DNA of 64,000 nucleotides from Nephrocerus scutellatus (GCA_947095585.1 OX352763.1:114865908-114929907); one strand, 5' to 3'. Shown: positions 11,100 through 22,497, numbered from the stretch's first letter. Program-made: numbers and translations. The notes: generated by a model not told the origin, from the letters alone.

Positions 11100-11515
11100 C
11101 CAATTTTAAATCGCGCGCCGTTTGGTCTGCCTAAGGGGCCGAAGAGCTAATGTCTATCCGCTCTGCATGTCCTATACAAGTATACGTCAAACGTTCAGAA
11201 CGTTTGTCGACTAGGTCGCTGTACAGCTCGTATAGTTTGTCATTGAATCTCTCCAAATCCCGCCAAAGTGAACGTATTTTCACACGCCTTTGATAGACTT
11301 ATTGTCATAGAGCACGACTAAGATGATTAAGGTCTTATACGGGGTCATATTAATGGTCTGAGAGAGTACCACTCTTAGCTTAAAGAAAACGCGTTTTGTA
11401 AGAGTGATTCTTTGTTTGATTTCTGTAGTGTTGTCATTATTGGATGTTAGAGCGGCGCCTAGGTAGACAAAGTCCCTAACTTTCTCAAAGCTATAACTGA
11501 CCAATGCGTCAATGA
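11100..11515 (-). pseudogene. RTE-like retrotransposon, RT thumb and C-terminal part
   Basis: The minus strand reads VRDFVYLGAALTSNNDNTTE, then KQRITLTKRVFFKLRVVLSQ and PYKTLIILVVLYD. The pattern F-x-YLG-x-x-L with an R-I-x-x-x-x-R helix and LYKTLI-x-PVVLYG strand is typical of the region after the RT palm in RTE-like elements. A deletion follows VVLYD, and the sequence resumes with KIRSLWRDLERFNDKLYELY and a C-terminal segment. One open stretch spans 11504-11280. Palm and endonuclease are missing. Confidence 0.75.
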
Positions 11516-11845
11516 TAGGTATCCCTTCTGGTTGGCAGCAAATAAAGGGTGTTTTTTGTTTTGCTTAGATAAAACTTACTGATGGGTTAACTGTCATACT
11601 GCGCTCACTGTTTGACATTTACTATCACTATTCTCCGGCAATTTATCACAAATAGACTCACGCTTGAACAACGCTACCAAATTTTATAAATTTACCTTAA
11701 AAACCAGCTTATTGACAGACGAGCAGACGACATCGTGATTATGGCGAAGAGCCTCATTTTTGGCTAACAGATTTGGTAATAAGCCAAGTATCCATATGCA
11801 GTCTATAAGAGACTCTAGAGACTCCATTTAATCGTATTCAGAAAA
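11516..11845. other. Spacer, nothing recognised
   Basis: No domain, repeat or RNA seen. Confidence 0.4.
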
Positions 11846-11849
11846 ATTC

Positions 11850-12459
11850 ATGCAATGCAATGGGTGCCGGAGCATAGAGACATTCCTGGTAATTGTATGG
11901 CTGATGAACTCGCCAAACATGAAACCACACTACCCCTATTGCCTGAATATGGTACACTAGGCATGCCGATCGCTACGTGCAAACTCATTATAATATGCTA
12001 TGCGGGATGCTATAACAAAAACTAATTATAGATGGTCAACTTGCATAGCAACGAAGCAGATCTGGCCCAAGCTAGACCCGAAACGCTCTAAGTGTTCGAT
12101 CTCTCAAAACAGATTGCACATTAGTGCCATTATAGGTGTCATAACTGGACACTGTCTCATAGGCAAGCAAGCAGAAAGACTAGGAGCAGAAACTGCATTG
12201 ATGAGGAGGAAACCACTCTCCATCTACTTTGTACGTGCCCAGACCTCTCGAATAGGCGGAAGCTCCATCTGGGAGCGTTCTTTTTCAACGATCTCAACAA
12301 TTTAACCCAAATTGACATTAATAGTCTATAGCGCTTCATACGAAACTCCAAGTGGTTCAACGAGTAGGCGTGGGATTTTCTAAATCCCTGTGGTATCACA
12401 ACGGACCTGCATGGTCTAAGCGCGTCGGTTTTGACTGACGGCCACTTCAACCTAACCTA
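11850..12459 (+). pseudogene. LOA/I-group retrotransposon, RNase H C-terminus and 3' end
   Basis: The plus strand reads QWVPEHRDIPGNCMADELAK (the RNase H end with its catalytic Asp in ADELAK), then after frameshifts CIDEEETTLHLLCTCPDLSN and FIRNSKWFNE, the Cys/His tail. It ends with a non-coding segment having GTATCACAACGGACC and CAACCTAACCTAATCT. The same 3' end is seen at 36.9 and 51.6 kb in minus orientation. Several frameshifts and stops disable it. It abuts a mariner fragment directly. Confidence 0.8.
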
Positions 12460-12464
12460 ATCTA

Positions 12465-12945
12465 ATGCGCTGGTGGCATCATCGGACCTAATTTCTTTAA
12501 AAATGAGACCCCAGTTAGCGTTACAGTCAATGAAGATCGTTACCACATCATGATCAGTGAATTTTTGTTTAAAAATATAGATGACATTGATCTGGACGAT
12601 CAACAGGACAGCGTTACGTAGTACGTACCATACGGCGACGGCAACTATCGACTTATGGAAATCAAATTTTGGCGATGAGCTGAATTCGAGAAATGGACCT
12701 GACAGTTGGCCTCCAAGATCGTGCGATTTGTCACCTCTCGATTATTTCTTTTAAGACCACGTCACCTGGTTTATGCTGATAAAGCAGCCAGCAACAATTG
12801 ACGCTTTAGAGGCCAATATTGTTCGTATTATTTGTGACATACGGCCAGCAGTATCCAGAAAAGTGACCTAAAATTGGACATCCAAAATGCGCTTCGCCAA
12901 TCATAGCCGCGTTGGCCATGTGCCGGAAATGATTTACAAATGATA
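12465..12945 (+). pseudogene. Tc1/mariner-superfamily transposase C-terminal half (same family as 18.4-19.4 kb)
   Basis: The plus strand reads AGGIIGPNFFKNETPVSVTV, NEDRYHIMISEFLFKNIDDI, DLDDQQD, then after stops fragments equivalent to YADKPATIDALEANI, RPAVSRKV, and an NHSRVGHVPEMIY-type end. The first part aligns with GGIIGPYFLEDETGATVTTN of the 18.5-kb copy. At least five stops or frameshifts separate the pieces. The N-terminal domain is absent, but an N-terminal fragment of the family lies at 41.3 kb. Confidence 0.75.
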
Positions 12946-14630
12946 ATGCCATATATTGATCTCTCGAATAAATAACAAATTTTTATCAAAATTAAATCTA
13001 CTGTTTTGTTTCTTATTTCTTGTTTCTATTGGGCTTAAAAAAACACTGATTACTTTGTGTTTGCACTCGCTAATCGTCGCAATCTCGGCCAGGTTTTGCT
13101 GGTTTCTCAGATTCTTCAGATTATATATTGCAATTCTCACATCACATTTGTCAGGTAGACAGCAATTTTGGCTGTCATCGTCCAGGCTGAATGCTTCTGC
13201 CAGACAACAAAATGTTCAGGAGTAGCACCTTTTTTTAGGTTGCAGAAGTCTTCTCAATACTGACTGTAAGTTTTCTTTCTTATCTCGACAGGTTTCAGTC
13301 GTGTTTTGTGTGATCATTATCCATAGAGTAGCGGCTCTGATGGCTTCTTGGCAGCTTAACCACTAGACCCCGGTACTTGATACATAGGATTTCTTAAGAG
13401 GTTAGGAGATACGCGTTGCTCTGGCGTTTGAAATATCTCTATTCGAAACGTGGCTGCAAGTAGGTAGTGATGGATCACTTTATGTTGGTGAAGTTGAGCT
13501 GTTAACCCTTCGAGCAACACCCAACGTGGAGCGCCAGTTTCTTTAATGTCTCCTTGTGCCAAAGAAGTCGATCATGCCGGGCCTTAGATGGCCTGGAGCT
13601 GCAAATAAATCCGAGTAGCCCAAATAGGGCTTTCACCAATTGGTTCATCTTAACTATGGAAGTGGTTACACCATCGTTGACTCCATCTAGGCAATTTGTT
13701 TGCTGCCGTCTCATTTATTGGGAACGCTTTGGTGGGAACATTCAAAAGTTGCAGGATATTTGGTGGAGATTTGCTATTCCACTTCTATTCACCTGCTGCA
13801 CCCGATTATTTTAGTGTAGAGAAATCGACAGCTGTACTTGTATGTTTCGAGATAATTGAAGTCATCCTCTCTATATACTAATTGGCTATATCACTCGCAT
13901 ACAAAGTACTTTTAAAACGTTTATGAATATCATTCCAAACAAAGAACATTACACTCTGAAAGCAATATAGAATTTTTTTTACTATAAGTGCGAATCATAA
14001 ATGAAGTTATGTCAAAGGACATGACATCAATTAACAACACTTGAAATTGACGTTTACTAGGAGTCCCTTTATTTAGATGACGGGCTGCTAACCACTTGTT
14101 TGTTATGATTCAAAAACCAAATTCGGTATCATGAGGTAAGGAACCGACTGACTATACCAATTAACATTTCTGTTAAAGATGCTAGGTAGTACTATTACTT
14201 TGCATAATTCAAGACTGACGTTCCTATCAATTGCAGTCTTTTCTTGCCAACTCATCAGTACCAAGACTAACAATTTTATTTTACCTTCCACTAAATATCC
14301 TGAAATATAATACCAGACCAATTGGGTACGGTTGATATATACCATTAAAGAGAAATTCCTCTAATAATCATCTCTATATGAAAGGTAGCTTATACAGATT
14401 GAAGCTTATTGTACTCCTAGACGCACTCCATTTCAAATTCTCAGCATGAATTTGCTTCCGTTATATGTACACATTTACCTTAACCTCAGCTTTGATTTCC
14501 TTATAATGAAACCGCACACTTATACATAATGAACCAATTCCAATTATAATTTGCGTCGTATACGTGCATCCTAAAAGCCGTGCCAGTTACATGGAGGACT
14601 ACCACAATTAGCATGTAATCAACTTAATGA
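12946..14630. other. Spacer, no recognised gene
   Basis: Open frames at 12956-13225, 13502-13714 and 14103-14345 show no known domain. The 13.35-13.8 kb part is less AT-rich and could be a decayed retroelement ORF1 on the minus strand, but nothing diagnostic was found. Confidence 0.4.
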
Positions 14631-14639
14631 TGACTTTAA

Positions 14640-15850
14640 TTGGCTGATACGAGTATCACACTCAAGCAGTCAAAACTACTGCTCCTTGAAATGTGCAATT
14701 CTATGTAATATCTTGGCCAACGGATAATGATTATCTTTAGCCGATTCACTGCTGATGAGCCGCCAATCTTGAAGTAAAGTGCCTTCAACTTTGGTATGGA
14801 AATCGGAAAAATCAACAAAAAGAAGGAATCAAGAGAATTTTGAAAAAAGATAACTATTCATAAAAACCAAATCACATCTGCAACCCTGAAATGCTTTATT
14901 CATAATTTTCATATTTCTACAAAATCATCCTAACTTTGGGTTATATAATATAATAATAAGAGAAACAAATGAAGCTCTTACAAGCAAACAAACAGATTGG
15001 TCCCGCTTTAAGCTTTTATTGAGTCAAAAAATAAAACTATCAGAGTCGCCAAAATCTTTAATTGAACTTAAATTCACCCAACAAATCTAAAATGCGGCCT
15101 GGAATTGCACTCCGGTCGTAAAAATGAACGTAATTGGGGTCAACTAATAATAATGGATATTTTAGCCCATAAACGACGACTTCGAAATAAATTCGCAAAC
15201 AGATAAAAATAACTTCAACATAAAATAGCAACTCCGCCCGTGAAATCAAAGTTATAAAAAAAAACGAATCTATGCATATATACCTAAAAGGACCTTACAC
15301 ACGATAAAAGTACTGGCTATACATTTTGGAAAACGACAAAACACCCAAAAGAGCAAAAGAGAACAATCGAACAATCTCCTCCTTCCTATCAGAAAAAACA
15401 ACATAGAATGGACAAAAACTAATGCCGAGAGAGCCGCTTTATATTTTGAATATCTCACAAATACGTTTCAAATAAAGTAAAACTGATATATTACGGAAGG
15501 TACGCAATCAAGATGAACCAGATATTCCTCCGGCTACATTCAATGAAATGAAGAAAGAAATACAAAAACATACTAAAGATAGCCCCTGGGTATGATATGA
15601 TCACAGGCGAAATTTTAAAACAGCTTCCCCATAGAGGTATTGTCAAACTCACCAATTTAATCGAAGCTTCCATTCAATGAAAACACGTTCCCAGCCATTG
15701 GAAAGAAGCCGAAGTTATCATGGTTCCTAGACCAGGCAAATTGCCATATGAAGTGGTATCGTTCAGTTCTATATCCCTTCTTCTAATTATGTTGAAATTG
15801 TTCGAAAGAATAATACTCGTACTAAGGCCACTAAAAACCAATGATTGAAA
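14640..15850 (+). pseudogene. Jockey-clade retrotransposon, endonuclease end, linker and RT start
   Basis: The plus strand gives, across frameshifts, DWSRFKLLLSQKIKLSESPK, NAAWNCTP (the AAW-x-x-TP linker motif), LAHKRRLRNKF (the KRRLR-x-KW helix), TNAERAALYFEYLTNTFQ, APGYDMITGEILKQLPHRGI, KLTNLIEASIQ, and ADFERIILV-type RT finger motifs including WKEAEVIMVPRPGKLPYE. The order endonuclease, linker, RT fingers is that of Jockey-clade elements (Jockey, Juan, BS). The palm with the catalytic aspartates is not reached. The copy is cut at about 15850, where an RTE-like element begins. Confidence 0.8.
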
Positions 15851-15854
15851 CAAC

Positions 15855-16642
15855 TAATCCCAATCCAGTAGGTCGTAGTCGTAGAGATGGGAACGACTGG
15901 TTTGATGAAGAATGTAAGCTAGCGACTGAACGTAAGAATGTTGCGTACAGAGCAATGCAACAATCTCATAGAACGCGGGCACGCGAAGATGAATACAGCG
16001 TTGCACATACGGCATAGACAAAGAGGGTTATCTGATCGCCGATCTCAAAGGTATCTTAGAGCGATGGGAAGAGCACTTTAATGAGCTGAGGAATTAGAGG
16101 CTCCACCAATAACCGAAGACCACACCATGCTGCTGCCGCCAAGCATAGATGAAGCTAGCAGAGTGAAAAATCGGATCAAAAACAATAACCCCTCGGATAA
16201 GATGATATCCCAGCGGAGCTGATTAAATCAGGAGGCCCGCAATACACCAAGCAATTCATGAAATAATAGAACAAGTATAGGAGGAAGAAGAAGTGGGCGC
16301 CGTGGCTCAGTGGAAATGAGCGTGGCTACTGAGCAGGGGGTTCGTGGTTCGAATCCCAGTAACACCAAAAGTATTTTTCACGGTGTCCTACCTCTCGCGA
16401 ATGGGTGACAAACGTTCCGAGAGTAAAAACGTGTCACGGAAAGCTTCTCAATTCGCTGTTCGGATCCGGCCTTAAATTGTAGGTCCCTTCCATTTGTGTG
16501 CAAAAATATACATGCTCAACACGACTGGTTGCGAGAAGCTAGGCCTTGGACCGCAATGGTCTGTCGCGCCGAATATTATTATTATAGGAGGAAGAAGCGA
16601 TGACAGATGACTGGCGAAGAGGCATCCTGTGCCCCATATATA
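15855..16642 (+). pseudogene. RTE-like retrotransposon, linker and RT start, interrupted by a SINE
   Basis: The plus strand reads NDWFDEECKLATERKNVAYR and AMQQSHRTR (linker), a segment on extra-helical DNA equivalent to LIADLKGILERWEEHF, LPPSIDEASRVKNRIKNNN, DDIPAELIKSGGPQYTK, and DDWRRGILCPIY, the RT finger motif. The SINE at 16291-16583 interrupts it between EQV and WEEE, and a 1.26-kb insertion splits it after CPIY. The reading resumes at 17907 as LCPIYRKVDIITCSNYRGIK. A close relative sharing the ECK-ATERKNVA linker is at 58.5-59.9 kb. Confidence 0.82.
16291..16583 (+). mobile_element. tRNA-derived SINE, full-length copy inside an RTE-like element
   Basis: The head contains A-box TGGCTCAGTGG and B-box GGTTCGAATCCC spaced as in tRNA genes. 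The body has CACGGTGTCCTACCTCTCGC, CACGGAAAGCTTCTCAATTC and GGATCCGGCCTTAAATTGTA. It ends in ATT repeats. The flanks carry a perfect 14-bp direct repeat ATAGGAGGAAGAAG (16277-16290 and 16584-16597). This is the best copy for defining the family, about 290 bp long. It is younger than the RTE-like host element. Confidence 0.92.
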
Positions 16643-16713
16643 TCCCCGTGGGGTCCATCTGCAGCATAAAATCTTATCTGGATTGGTGCTGGGCTTAAAC
16701 ACGAGATATTAAC

Positions 16714-17200
16714 AAGGGCCGCGGGTACTTAGAGTATGTTCTTTATGGGCAATGTCTTCGTACTTAGCTACCCGAAGTGGATTACTGGTACTTAGAGATC
16801 TGTAGGGGTGACTCTTTGTATTTAGTAGCTCATTTCGTACACAAAGGGTTAGAGGGAAGGCCCTGGAATATTTTTATCCTAGGCGGCCTAGAAGATGGCA
16901 GTTATCCTAGTTTGAGGTTTCGGAAGATGATTTGCCAGTGATGGTTTTCTCCTTCGCAAAAAGGCATTCAATCTGAACGAACTAAGTCCCTTGATGTCAG
17001 ACCTCACCAAGGTCGCGCTGGTACCGCGGAAGTTGTCCGCGCCCACAGACCAGGTTTGACCGTTAGGGTTACCGGTCTGATGAAATCTGTGGTTGAGGAC
17101 TTTACGGTTTACTCTCGAAGAGAGGACTGCTAAATGGGAATATATCAAAGAGCATGCTTTTTAACGAAAGCGAGCGAAGCCGGGTTCATCCCACTTTACG
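16714..17200 (+). repeat. Copy 1 of a 450-490 bp inverted repeat
   Basis: It begins GGCCGCGGGTACTTAGAG and ends with GCCGGGTTCATCCCACTTTA. The reverse complement of 17965-18421 has the same start and end and matching landmarks in order (TTTAGTAGCTCATT, TATCCTAG pairs, GAAAGC-x-GG). Identity is moderate with many indels. It may be the 5' untranslated region of the retroelement in which it lies. Confidence 0.7.
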
Positions 17201-17204
17201 AATT

Positions 17205-17745
17205 ATGATGTGTCCCATATATACACTATATCGCTACACTGGACCAGAGTACACAAAGCAGATGTAGTGCAAATGGAAATAGCAGACCGCATGGCCAGAA
17301 ATGCAGCAACATTTCCGAATATTTACGAGCGGATAAGCATTCCAAGGCTTATGAATAGTAATTAGATACTAGAGTGGAAAACCTCCTTTCTCTGACACAC
17401 AGTCAACACGACGTCGTAGCACAACCCACAGGGAAATGTACTAGCTTGGGAACAAAATCAGTTCACTTAATTACGGGCCATGGACCTTTCTACAGTTACT
17501 TCCGTCGTTTTATGATCAAAGAAATCCCGAACATCTGTCCCTGCCATACGGATATCGACAGCATTCAGTACATCCTAAATGACTGTACGTACGAAGGGAA
17601 TACAAAGATAAATATGGTCAGAAGGACATCGTATTAAAAATAGATGATGCCTCTACTAAAGAATATCTAAATGACGTGAATACACTCGCTGAAAAAATGG
17701 TCTTTGAATACGAAGGCGACGAAATCAACGGATGATCACATTTGC
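17205..17745 (+). pseudogene. LOA/I-group retrotransposon, RNase H end and C-terminal tail
   Basis: The plus strand reads WTRVHKADVVQMEIADRMAR, NAATFPNIYERISIPRLM, a stop, then LITGHGPFYSYFRRFMIKEI, PNICPCHTDIDSIQYILNDC. EIADRMA-x-NAA is the end of an RNase H fold, and the GHGPF-x-SY segment followed by C-x-C-x(4-9)-H-x(3)-C is the tail of this group. An 87-codon open stretch covers 17374-17637. Sequence differs clearly from the copies at 0, 12 and 37 kb, so this is another subfamily. Confidence 0.8.
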
Positions 17746-17906
17746 TAATAGCAAAATAATAAAGGGTCTCCTCGCTAATTGTTGGAGTGCGGTTTGGCGG
17801 TTGTGTTCTCTTGTCTGTAGATTCGTGTGATGTAAAGACGAATCCTCTATAATTCTTTATACCGAAAGGTGGGAAAGCTGTGGCTTACCCTCAAATAAAG
17901 AATCTC

Positions 17907-17961
17907 TGCCCCATATATAGGAAAGTAGATATCATAACATGCAGCAATTATCGTGGTATAA
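17907..17961 (+). pseudogene. RTE-like element, continuation of the 15.86-16.64 kb copy
   Basis: It reads LCPIYRKVDIITCSNYRGIK, the RT finger motif C-x-NYRGI. It directly continues the interrupted copy upstream and stops where the inverted repeat copy 2 begins. Confidence 0.75.
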
Positions 17962-17964
17962 AGT

Positions 17965-18421
17965 TGTTGTGTTGAGTTGTTGAGTGGGACGAACCCGCAT
18001 TTACCCGGCTTTCGCCATTAAGTATACTCATAACTACGCTATTTATGTCTGGCTTCCACTCTTTACGGAGTAAACCAACCTCAGCCCCCACGATACATCC
18101 CCAGAACCAAAGTTGTCCCCAGACCAGATCAACCTCGCGATCAAACCCCGTCCGTTGGGCACAGACAACTCCCGTGGTTCGTTCGTTGAGTATGAGTCCC
18201 TTTTTTCGTCCGTAACCTCCAACCCAATAACTTGTCACTAGGATAGCACCTTATCCTAGGACGCGGTATGGAAACTATCCCAGGCACAACACAACACAAC
18301 ACCTGTATGTAATGAGCTACTAAATACGATGAGTGACCCAAAAGATTTATCTCTAAGTAATAGTAGCCCTTACTGGGTCTCAAAGTACGAAGAAAATCTC
18401 TAAGTACCCGCGGCCTTTCCC
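17965..18421 (-). repeat. Copy 2 of the 450-490 bp inverted repeat
   Basis: Its minus strand starts GGCCGCGGGTACTTAGAG and ends GGGTTCGTCCCACTCAAC, matching copy 1 in opposite orientation. It is not attached to RNase H sequence, so it is either a truncated insertion of the same element or half of a foldback structure. Confidence 0.7.
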
Positions 18422-18427
18422 ATTTTG

Positions 18428-19414
18428 GATTGTGTGCGGCTCTATTTCGGCAAAAGTTGCTTCAATATTGGCTTTCAAATGCTCAATTGCTCAAATCACA
18501 GCTCCTTCCCGCCAAAATCACGTCACCATTTCGACTGATAATGCGGCCATCGAATTTTTGACGTACTTCCGCTATTGTAACGCCCGATATGTGGCATGTC
18601 GCACCATCATGCTGAAACGAAAGGTCGTCCAAACCAATATCTTCAATATATGGCCACAAAAACGATGTTAACATGTGGCGGTAGTTGATTCCGTTGGTCG
18701 TAACGGTCGCGCCAGTCTCATCTTCGAGGAAATACGGCCCAATAATGCCACCACGCCACAAGCCGTACCAAACAGTAACACGCAATGGATGCATTGGCTT
18801 CTCCACACATCCTTGTAGATTTTCCGGTCCCCGAATGCGACAATTTTGTTTGTTTAGGAACTCACCGAGATGGAAATGCGCCTCGTCCGAAAAGATGTTT
18901 TTTGAGCAAAATCGAATTAATCGCAGGCCCACACAGCGAATCGATATCGAAGCTGATGGTCACGGGGCTTCAATTGCTGGACCAATTGAACTTTATAGGG
19001 CCACAAACCAAGATCTTTACGCAGAATTCGTTGCATGGAAGACCGGCTGATGTTCATTTCCGATGCACGATGACGAATTGATGTTCTCGGCCACAGCGGC
19101 GATATTTTCGGCTGAACGAACCCGACGAGCACGGGTACTGGTTGGATTGTCGACTAGGTAGCCTGTATAGTGCACTTTATGCACAAACTTCTTGATACCG
19201 TTGGGTGTGAGACCCGTGTTTTCACCAAATTTTGTACGACATTTTCTTGCTATTTCGAACCAATTGTCTTTGTTGTGGAAGTAAAATTGCAACTTTTCCC
19301 ACTTTTGCTGAGGCGTTAAGCGACTCATTTCGTCAACTAGAAATAATATACTGAGTTTCTGTCAACGAAAGAATGACATTAGTGTCAAATCTGAACCGCT
19401 TTTTGGGACACCCT
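18428..19414 (-). pseudogene. Tc1/mariner-superfamily transposase, nearly full length but broken
   Basis: Minus-strand pieces in order: helix-turn-helix N-terminus from MSRLTPQQKWEKLQFYF to RRVRSAENIAAVAEN (19328-19017); after a frameshift SIRHRASEMNISRSSMQRIL and RKDLGLWPYKVQLVQQLKPR; then (18932-18483) NIFSDEAHFHLGEFLNKQNC, VTVWYGLWRGGIIGPYF, FQHDGATCH, RSCDL; then after a deletion HLKANIEATFAEIEPHTIQN. SDEAHF, QHDGATCH and SCDL carry the catalytic triad with 36 residues between the second and third acids. The element end reads TATAGGGTGTCCCAAAAAGC beside a TA, a fitting terminal repeat and target. The other end is cut by repeat copy 2. Two or more frameshifts inactivate it. Confidence 0.85.
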
Positions 19415-19429
19415 ATACAGTCGATGTCA

Positions 19430-21940
19430 ATGATACTCGTTTCAATTCTTTACTGGTTCTTACCGCTATGGTTGTTGCCAGGAATTCTTCGGAACAGTTA
19501 TCGATTTCTAAGTAGTGTTTGATGTTTTTTTTAACGATAGCAGCACTTCCAACGCGAGCATTGCTAACTGGATGGATTGTGATGGTACGTTTCATAATTT
19601 TATAAATAATTGTTTTGTGAAATTTACAGACAAAAACTATTACAACAGCAATTGTTTAACTAATTTGCTAGTGTGCAGCATATCCTGTTCGTTCATCGGT
19701 TCCTTTTTTCTTTTTCACTTTGGTACACAATTTCCTTTAGAGAACAGGACCGGACCTCAGTTATACAGCGGAGTATGATGATGATGACACAATTTCTCAT
19801 TTTTCCTTCCTTCCTTCCTCCGTCAGCATAAATAGCTAATAGCTATGGGTACTTCCGCTGAGGCTGATATGAATGATTTCGAGTAGAAGTGCGTGTGTGG
19901 TATGCGCCGGCAAAACAATGCTTTTCATGCTTTTGTGCCCGCCTATTCGCATGACATGCATGCCAATGCATGACCTCCATTTCGGTTGGTTGGCTGTTTC
20001 CTGATAAGTGGAGCGTTAGGAGAGAGAGGATACATTTCTTCGGTTTGTTGCATTTAGTTTTCAAAAATGTATGTTTATCATTTTTCAACATCCATTGAAA
20101 AAATGTTTACTAGGGCAAAAATGAATATCGTTCGATTGAAATAAAGTCTAGACATCCAACTCAATCGGTTAAGTATTAAGAGAAGTCCTTCTGTAAAAGC
20201 ACACCACCGCAACAGCCTGTTGATCCGCTCCTCTCTAAACCGTCCAGCAATTCTCCTTCAATTCTATTTAAAAGCCATTCAGTCAAATACGCTTTTCATG
20301 CGATTATAAAAAAAAAAGAGGAGACGACGACGGTGTTAATATCGCACATCATCACAATAATCATCTCCATCATCGTGGCAATCGTAATCGTCTCCAGTCA
20401 GCAGCGCCATATCGTTAATGCCTTTGCATAATGCATTATGCATTCATTACAATGATGCAGCGACGATGGCAGTCGGAGAAGGGTGGCGGCGGGCGGCCGG
20501 CCGTTCAATCGCTTGCATTTTGCATTATTATGCAGCAGCAACAGCCAGTCAGCCAGCTAGCACCATCCACCACTACCCACTGCCAGTACACAACAACGAT
20601 AGCTTCGTTGATATTTGATGCTCCGTTCGTCCGCCCTCACCAAATTACGTAGACTGATTTCTCTTCCTCTTCCTGCAGCATCATCATCAGCAACAGTCAA
20701 GAGCCTCTTTAGCCACTTAACAGTACTGGCTGGTTGGAGTGCACTGTTCTGTTGGAAATGGTGATACGCTAATACCCTTTGGATGGGGCCAACAAACAGA
20801 CCGAAAAAAGCACAAGGGGTTAATGAGGAATTAAAATGATCCCGGGCGCCATGTTGATGTGGCCTATAATACTTAATACGAGTATTCGAACAGTTCCCCT
20901 TTCACATTAGGTGCTGCAGTTTGACACTTATTCTGTTTTTACACTCATTGTTAGTACGAGAATGTGCATAAAAGAGGGTATAAAAAGGACATTGCGACCC
21001 CATGCATATTGTTTGGTGTATGTAGTTTATATAAAAAAAAATAATAATAAAAAAAAGTTAGAGGCGATAAAGAGCAAAATGTGTGTCACACATGAGGCAG
21101 AGTCGTGTCGTGTCGGCGTCAATAAAACCAACCATCAGGTCAATAGTCCTTTTACAATGTGATGCATTAATGACGCTTTGATGCAGCATTTGTTGTTGCT
21201 TTTGGCCACTACTTCTGCAAAAAACCGGGTTAATAAGAGCAATTATTGCTGTTGGATTAATTGTGCTCTTCTTTCGGTAGAGAACTCATGTAATCTCGCT
21301 TAGTCCTTTACCAGGCAGACTCGTTTATAAAGTGTAAGGGAAAAGTGTCTTTAATGAAGTTGCTTCTAATTCTGGTATATACTGGGATAAATGGAATTAT
21401 GCAAAATAATTGTCTACATTTTTATCATTTTCTTGACATTACATAAAGGTATTGAGTATCAAAGTGGGGAGAGAAATATTCTTCTCAGTTTAATAAAAAC
21501 AACATTACATTATTCAGGTAATGCTGCTCTGAATTACTCCTACAGGAAGGCACAGAAACAAACTGACATCGCTTACGATATCGCACTGTGTGCAGGCACC
21601 GTACATTAACATATCACGTAATACATAACATAATCAAAGACAAATAACAATACAGGGAAATTTTTGGTTTCTTTAGCAGTTGTGTATTTCACACCAAATT
21701 GTGGTTTGAAACTTTGCTAAAACATAAAACATTTATTAAATAGGGAAATACTACTACAAATACTCCGCTTATTCGATTTTTTCGGTTGCTTACATTGCTA
21801 CTTATGATGAAGTACTTGTGCTTAGATGATATATGAAACGCAACTATTTGTCTCACAAAGAACAAAAATTACATAAACTCCCAATCACTTGGTTGGGGAG
21901 TATGCTCGCCATTCTTTAAAATTAGCTCTATAAATCGGTT
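19430..21940. other. Unique-looking spacer, possible cis-regulatory DNA
   Basis: No transposon signature. The 20.2-20.8 kb segment has CAG/CAT-rich low-complexity DNA with several TGCAT and TGCATAATGCA motifs and trinucleotide runs, unlike its AT-rich surroundings. Open frames at 20418-20652 are made by these runs (His, Ala and Gln stretches) and lack domain features. An AT-rich run with TAATAATAA occurs near 21040. Confidence 0.35.
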
Positions 21941-21949
21941 TGGAATTGA

Positions 21950-22497
21950 ATCATAGTGGCATATCTTATTGAAAAGTGGAACCAGTCTATTCACAAGTTT
22001 GATGAAAGCAACGTTGTAGCACTTGACATTTCAAAGGCATTTGACAGAGTCTGGCATCAAGCTCCTTTGACAAAAATGAATGCCTATGGAATTGATAAGA
22101 CCCTGACCGTTCAAAACAGGTCGTATTTGACAGATGAAAATCCAATATTCGCCTCATAACCGCCGGTGTTCCCCAAGGCTCAGTTTTCTCTCCGAAACTT
22201 TTTTCTCATTTTCTTGATGATCTCCTATCTGCTACTTTAATTCCAATTCATTCTTTTGCTGACGACAGCACTCTTGGCTTTTCGTTTGATTTTACGTTTT
22301 CTGCACGCCCCTCTTCATGGCAAGGGGAACTTGAACAACAATGTTTGTTAAGTACCTTAAGTTCTGACCTTGCCAGCATCAAAACAGAATAGAATTTAAC
22401 GCACATATTCGCCATTGCTAAGAATGCTGCGAAATATTGAGCTTTACTGAAATGTTGCAAGATATACTTCACTCCATCAGAGCTGTCTACTATCATC
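21950..22497 (+). pseudogene. L2/CR1-group retrotransposon reverse transcriptase
   Basis: The plus strand reads ESNVVALDISKAFDRVWHQA (RT motif with the first catalytic Asp), AYGIDKTLTV, then after a frameshift ITAGVPQGSVFSPKLF, FLDDLLSAT, IHSFADDSTLGF (FADD catalytic pair). The order and wording match the L2/CR1-like copy at 28.8 kb. No RNase H is expected for this group. The reading carries several stops. It is interrupted at 22.5 kb by an RTE fragment and resumes after 22.78 kb. Confidence 0.8.

Larger units (their letters stand above)
16643..17906 (+). mobile_element. Retroelement insertion bounded by a 13-bp duplication
   Basis: TGCCCCATATATA occurs at 16630-16642 and 17907-17919, and the host RTE reading (GILCPIY ... 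RKVDIITCSNYRGIK) is continuous if the intervening 1264 bp is removed. The insert ends near AATAAAGAATC, a polyadenylation-like signal. Its 3' half encodes RNase H of a LOA/I-group element; its 5' half carries a 490-bp segment found again inverted at 17.96-18.42 kb. It is probably an internally deleted or 5'-truncated non-LTR element. Confidence 0.8.

Noticed and set aside
16294..16370. Functional tRNA gene
   Set aside because: A- and B-boxes are present but the cloverleaf is not formed and the segment is the head of a repeated SINE.
18685..19081. Two plus-strand frames of 121 and 98 codons
   Set aside because: They are antisense to the mariner transposase remnant on the minus strand.
20418..20652. 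Small protein with Gln/His/Ala runs
   Set aside because: Overlapping frames are all open because of trinucleotide repeats; no conserved pattern.
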